Source: Trichostrongylus colubriformis
Taxonomy: Eukaryota; Nematoda; Chromadorea; Rhabditida; Trichostrongylidae
Direction: 5' to 3'
Length of the DNA: 64,000 bases
Assembly: GCA_963978905.1 (NCBI GenBank)
Contig: OZ022256.1
Span: forward strand, 39,728,001 to 39,792,000
The notes under the pieces were generated by a model. The model ran no database searches and was not told the origin of the DNA. It saw only the letters and a program-made list of their open reading frames with translations. Made by a program: the position numbers and the translations under genes. Positions 12,001 through 64,000 of the stretch are shown here, one piece after another. Each line of letters begins with the position of its first letter. Position 1 is the first letter of the stretch.

Positions 12001-14109
12001 AGGGAAAGCTCAGATGTGTTGAACCTCCCCGACATGATGCTTGACCCGTCTCATCGCAAAATTTCGCCCCCGTGGCTTGCAGTGGTTACTGAACACATCT
12101 ATGCTGCTATTGCTTCTCGTTTGATTGACTGTGGATCTCCTTTCGCACTCGTACTTCAGTATGAATTTTATAATATGAATCCTTCCCTCACTGATCCCCA
12201 AAACGTCATGGTTCCTCTGAAGTTGCAATTGGAGATGATGGTTGGTTTTCAACCTTATACATGCATTGGCATTACACGGCATCTGCAAAATATCGTCATG
12301 TGATTTCTCGTTGGTGGCACACGTGCGACATGTGTTCTCGTCCATTTCGTGTGGTTTTCTTGTTTTTGTCTCGCCGCGATATTCTCAGAAGTAGATTTGC
12401 TAGGATTTTGAATGAAATCAAAAATGCGATATTTCAGAACACGGACTGCTGTTTCACGAGATTGCGAAACGCGCGTGGCTTTTCGAGGAATGCGAAGGTG
12501 GGCTCTTTGCTAATTCACATCAACTTTGTTAATCATTGGTACTTGAAGACTCTGCCCTATCCAACAGATGTCGAATTCATTTGTGGAGTTCATGCCTTCA
12601 CATGGACTCACTTAATAAATAGTATAGGTACTTTGAGGTACTCGCAATTTATGTTAAAAAAATATGTGGTTCGAAGCTTCAAGATGTTGCCATGCTCTGC
12701 GGGCGGTCGAATTTTTCCTAAGAATCACTTCTGTAGTTTTCTGGGAGCTATGTGACTGTGAGATGCTCTTGAATCCACAGGCAATTAAAGCAAGCAAAAC
12801 AGGGTTGTGGAAGGGGGGGGGGAACCGCTTCCGCCTTTCCCACTGCTCTCGCCACAACCCCCTCTTCTTCTCACCCGACCCTGTCGTATGCACACAGCGC
12901 CATTTTCTGTGCTATGTTTTTTGTATTCAGTTATCGTGCCCTTTTGCTAATAGACTCTTGCATTCAACGGAATCGCTTCGTTTTCCATTCTAGTGTCGGA
13001 GAATGAATGAAGGTTAATGGATCGGACATTTCGGAACTTAATTAAATTATAAAAAATGAAGATTCCCATTTCGAACTGTGGTGCATAGAAAACGATTGAC
13101 GTCTGAAGGCTGCCCACAATAGGCGCACGTCTCCCAGGAAGGTTCGTCCTCTCAAGCGTCAAGCTGTTCTCCATTAGTGCTTCTCATGCGTCGTCAAAGC
13201 GCTTATTTTGAATCGACGAGTCTACATACATACATTTTCTAGTTCCTCATCATATAGTAATCATGATGAGGAGTTCTGCTTATTAGAGGAATTGGACAAC
13301 AGGTTTCCGGGTGGAGGAAAGCTCCGGAGTTGGTGAATCCCCTCCTACGCAAGGTCAAACCCTTTTTTGCCCAAAAAAATTGTGTCACCAATCCCGAACA
13401 GCCTCCTCTAGGTAGGTCTATGAAAAATTCGAAAATTCCGGATGGCAGGTTCTGGGTATCCAGTTTCGGGGCTACTCTGATCAAGAAGAATGTGCCAACT
13501 AATCTACTGTTCGGATTGATATTTAACAAATTGAATTGGAATCTATTCTTTCTTTTACCACAGCATATTCATAATTTGAAGAAATTCTCTTTTCTATCAG
13601 GCCGTGAAGACCTTTCGGTAGATATCAGTTATTACTGAGGATAAAGTAATTCCGCACAGTTTTCACTCTATACAAAAAACAAGTCCGGCAATGTTTTTTT
13701 CTAAGTTGCTTCTTTATCATAGAAAGCAGAGCTTAGGAAGGCTACCCTAATCCCCCGAACCGCAACATTCAATCATCCTTTCGTTTTATATATTTTCGGC
13801 TTTCTGGGTTTTCTTATGGATATTGGGTGATCGCAGCTATGATTTTTATTAAGTGATGTTGCGCAGTAATTATGTCATCAGCACAAATCTATGTATCTAC
13901 ATAGTCCTCGTGGATGGGAGAAAGCTTTGGAAGTTTTTTCTTTATGTATTGCATTGATAGAAAAGGTTTAGGCAATTGTATAGCTATCCATACGATAAGT
14001 GCGCTCAGAAATGCACTGATGTTCCACTGTTAAGGGTTCTATAAAAATGTAGATCAAATTGAAGTCACGGATCTGTTCAACCTATGCTATGCGACAGTTT
14101 TGTCTTCTT
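12001..14109. other. Region before exon 1, no gene recognised
   Basis: It includes a G-run at about 12.82 kb and overlapping frames on both strands at 12.0-12.3 kb and 13.2-13.6 kb, without consistent splice sites or motifs. Probably 5' intron or proximal regulatory DNA of the CaMKII gene. Confidence 0.5.
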
Positions 14110-14170
14110 TGGTCTTGTTTCAGTTCACTAACTGCCTGCGGTTGCAGGTGAGAAGCGTCTTCGACAGGGC
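14110..14170 (+). promoter_or_regulatory. 5' UTR with cis- or trans-splice acceptor before the start codon
   Basis: A pyrimidine-rich tract ends in TTGTTTCAG at 14123, a good nematode acceptor. A second AG (GGTTGCAG) follows at 14147. Either could receive a spliced leader or an upstream non-coding exon. The distance to the ATG at 14171 is 47 or 23 bases, which is normal for a nematode mRNA 5' UTR. No spliced-leader RNA gene is visible, so the choice between trans- and cis-splicing is inference. Confidence 0.5.
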
Positions 14171-62473
<48,303 letters not shown>

Positions 62474-62600
62474 GTTCGTCGTGTCACTGAATCATTTCCG
62501 CTTCCCTTCCACATGTTTTGCAGCTCTACAGTTGCCTTCAATCAAAAAGATAAGTTTCACCCTGTCGTGCCACGAAAAATGGTGCTTTAGCGCTGAAGGC

Positions 62601-62945
62601 TGCGTTCATACATTGCGGTATTGGCGGCGATGACGGCAAATCATGTGCCCACCGTTGGTCACGGCAAATAGTGTGTCCACTGCTGATCACGGCGGCACTC
62701 CGGCCACGCGCTCTCTTTTCAACACTCTACCTAATCATGCTACAGTTTGTCATTATACCATAATATTCATAAGACTATAAGATTCTAGCTAAGATTTGAA
62801 GTTTTCAACAGATTTGTGCGGGCTCTTGCCACGACCATCATGCTGTGGCATGGTTCGGTCGTGCGTTATAAACAGAGTCGCCTTGGTCGGCGGTAAGCAC
62901 ATGATTTTGCCGCTGATGCTCGGTGGCGTGAAGTATGTACGCGGC
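62601..62945. repeat. Palindromic MITE family 2, third copy
   Basis: TTCATACATTGCGGTATTGG and GGCAAATCATGTGCCCACC at the left pair with AAGCACATGATTTTGCCGCT and GGCGTGAAGTATGTACGCGG at the right. Located in the intron after exon 15. Confidence 0.75.
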
Positions 62946-63410
62946 TGAACTGATTTGAGGGTTGGAAATTTTATTTTGAGAGGAGTTTCGCAATGGAAAC
63001 AGCCCTTCTCCGATGACAGCACGTGAATAGGTGCTTAGTTTCTGCATATGTTCTACAACAACTCATTTTCGGTTCAGATGTGCTCAGTTCTTCTTCCCGT
63101 CATTATGTACTCGATCGCTTAGGATGTACATAAAACGGCTCCATTTATAACAGAATTCAACTTATCATATCGTAGAACCTCGGCATCGACATCACTGTAA
63201 GGCTTCTTCTGTTATGCGAACAAGGTTGTTAGGTGGGATATTTATCGATGGTCTGACGTTTCGACTAGATCGTCTTCCTAAAAGGCCTAAACGTGGCTCA
63301 AGATCTGGGATTTTGTAACTATACCGTCAAACGCCTCATCCCCCATTTTTCTTCCGCAGAGATATTTATATCTACTACCTTTACATTAGTGCTAACCAAA
63401 ATTCAGTATA
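62946..63410. other. Intron 15, non-coding
   Basis: No match to the expected last CaMKII exon (a VWSK..RWVCVHVH-type ending). Confidence 0.7.
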
Positions 63411-64000
63411 CAGGGTGCGCCAAAATTATGGCGAATGGACACGCGCGCACATTTTGAGCAACTATTCCAAGATGCTGCATTTTTCTCTGCTCCTCTCATT
63501 TTTATAGTGTTGTCGTATTCATACCTAACATATATGACGGAAAAAATTATCACTGTGACCGTGGTTGAGCGATCGTGCTATCGTTCTGCAATCACTGGAC
63601 TTCACCGACAAGGATTTTTGGCACGCTAAATTCATGAGAGTGTTGGTGTACATCTGAGTGTCATCTACCGGTCCATCAAACGCTACAGGGAGCTAGGAAC
63701 CAAGAGCAACCGATCTGGAAGGGGAAAGCGTGTAACAGTGGCTACGACCAGCAATCTAAGGGAAGTATGCGAGAGGATCTGCAGAGAGCCGTCGCGCTCG
63801 GTCCACCGAATGGTTCGAAAAATGGACATCAAGGAGACTTCCATGAGAAAATTTTATCAGAAGTTGGGATTAAAGGCATACAAAAAGAATAAGTGCCAAA
63901 AACTCACGGAGCTCATAAAGGAAGGAGAAAGGAGCGATCGAAGCGACTGCTGGGAGGATTCGCAAAACAACGGCATTTCTCGATCCTCTTCACAGATGAA
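63411..64000 (+). pseudogene. Broken Tc1/mariner-superfamily transposase, runs off window
   Basis: The element begins with TA then CAGGGTGCGCCAAAATTATG. A plus-strand frame from ATG 63435 encodes an N-terminal helix-turn-helix region (CYRSAITGLHRQGFLAR), is cut by TAA at 63627, and continues as HESVGVHLSVIYRSIKRYRE, then a GRGKR hook-like motif. After a frame change near 63935 it reads FSILFTDE, the first-catalytic-Asp motif of mariner/Tc transposases. At least one stop and one frameshift make this copy inactive. The right terminal repeat is outside the window. Confidence 0.85.

Overview
The window is nuclear DNA of a nematode, most likely a clade V (strongylid/hookworm-like) parasite. Small exons (43-187 bp) with TTTCAG-type acceptors are separated by long, repeat-filled introns, and the coding exons read as a close relative of Caenorhabditis UNC-43. 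I recognise one host gene, on the + strand: the Ca2+/calmodulin-dependent protein kinase II gene (unc-43 type). It starts at about 14.17 kb and runs off the right end. All exon junctions below were phased by hand and the reading frame stays open throughout. The species is not identifiable from sequence alone.

Layout. 1-11 kb: no recognisable gene; intergenic or far-upstream sequence with two degraded palindromic repeats. 11.2-12 kb: a candidate upstream 5' exon region. 14.17-23.36 kb: the complete kinase domain and autoinhibitory helix, exons 1-9. The HRD catalytic-loop exon is present as two equal-length copies (5a, 5b) that can only be used one at a time. 26.18 kb and 31.21 kb: two alternative exons for the calmodulin-binding segment. 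One (GAILTTMIAAR) carries the inhibitory Thr pair. The other (AAISAVKMVTR) lacks it and probably leads to a hub-less, monomeric kinase ending near 31.16 kb. 31.25-53.44 kb: a 22-kb intron holding four apparent alternative first exons at 32.5, 43.97, 48.8 and 51.38 kb. Each has its own ATG, an in-frame upstream stop and a phase-1 GT donor, and each fits the exon at 53.441 kb. 53.44-62.47 kb: linker and association (hub) domain exons. The last coding exon, with the stop codon, is not seen and must lie beyond 64 kb.

How the parts work together. The locus looks like a combinatorial CaMKII gene with three possible classes of product: full-length holoenzyme kinase (two catalytic-loop variants); kinase with an alternative calmodulin-binding segment and no hub; and kinase-less hub proteins with different N-termini. 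The last class includes one with a membrane anchor, resembling in design the mammalian alphaKAP protein made from an intronic CAMK2A promoter, and two with basic, nuclear-signal-like stretches.

The rest of the window is mobile DNA: TTAA-flanked palindromic MITEs, TA-flanked Tc1/mariner relics (an IR/DR-type element, a 1.3-kb foldback, deleted mariners, an inverted mariner duplication, a broken transposase at the right edge), tRNA-derived SINEs and a 148-bp tandem duplication. Most long open frames outside the exons are by-products of these palindromes.
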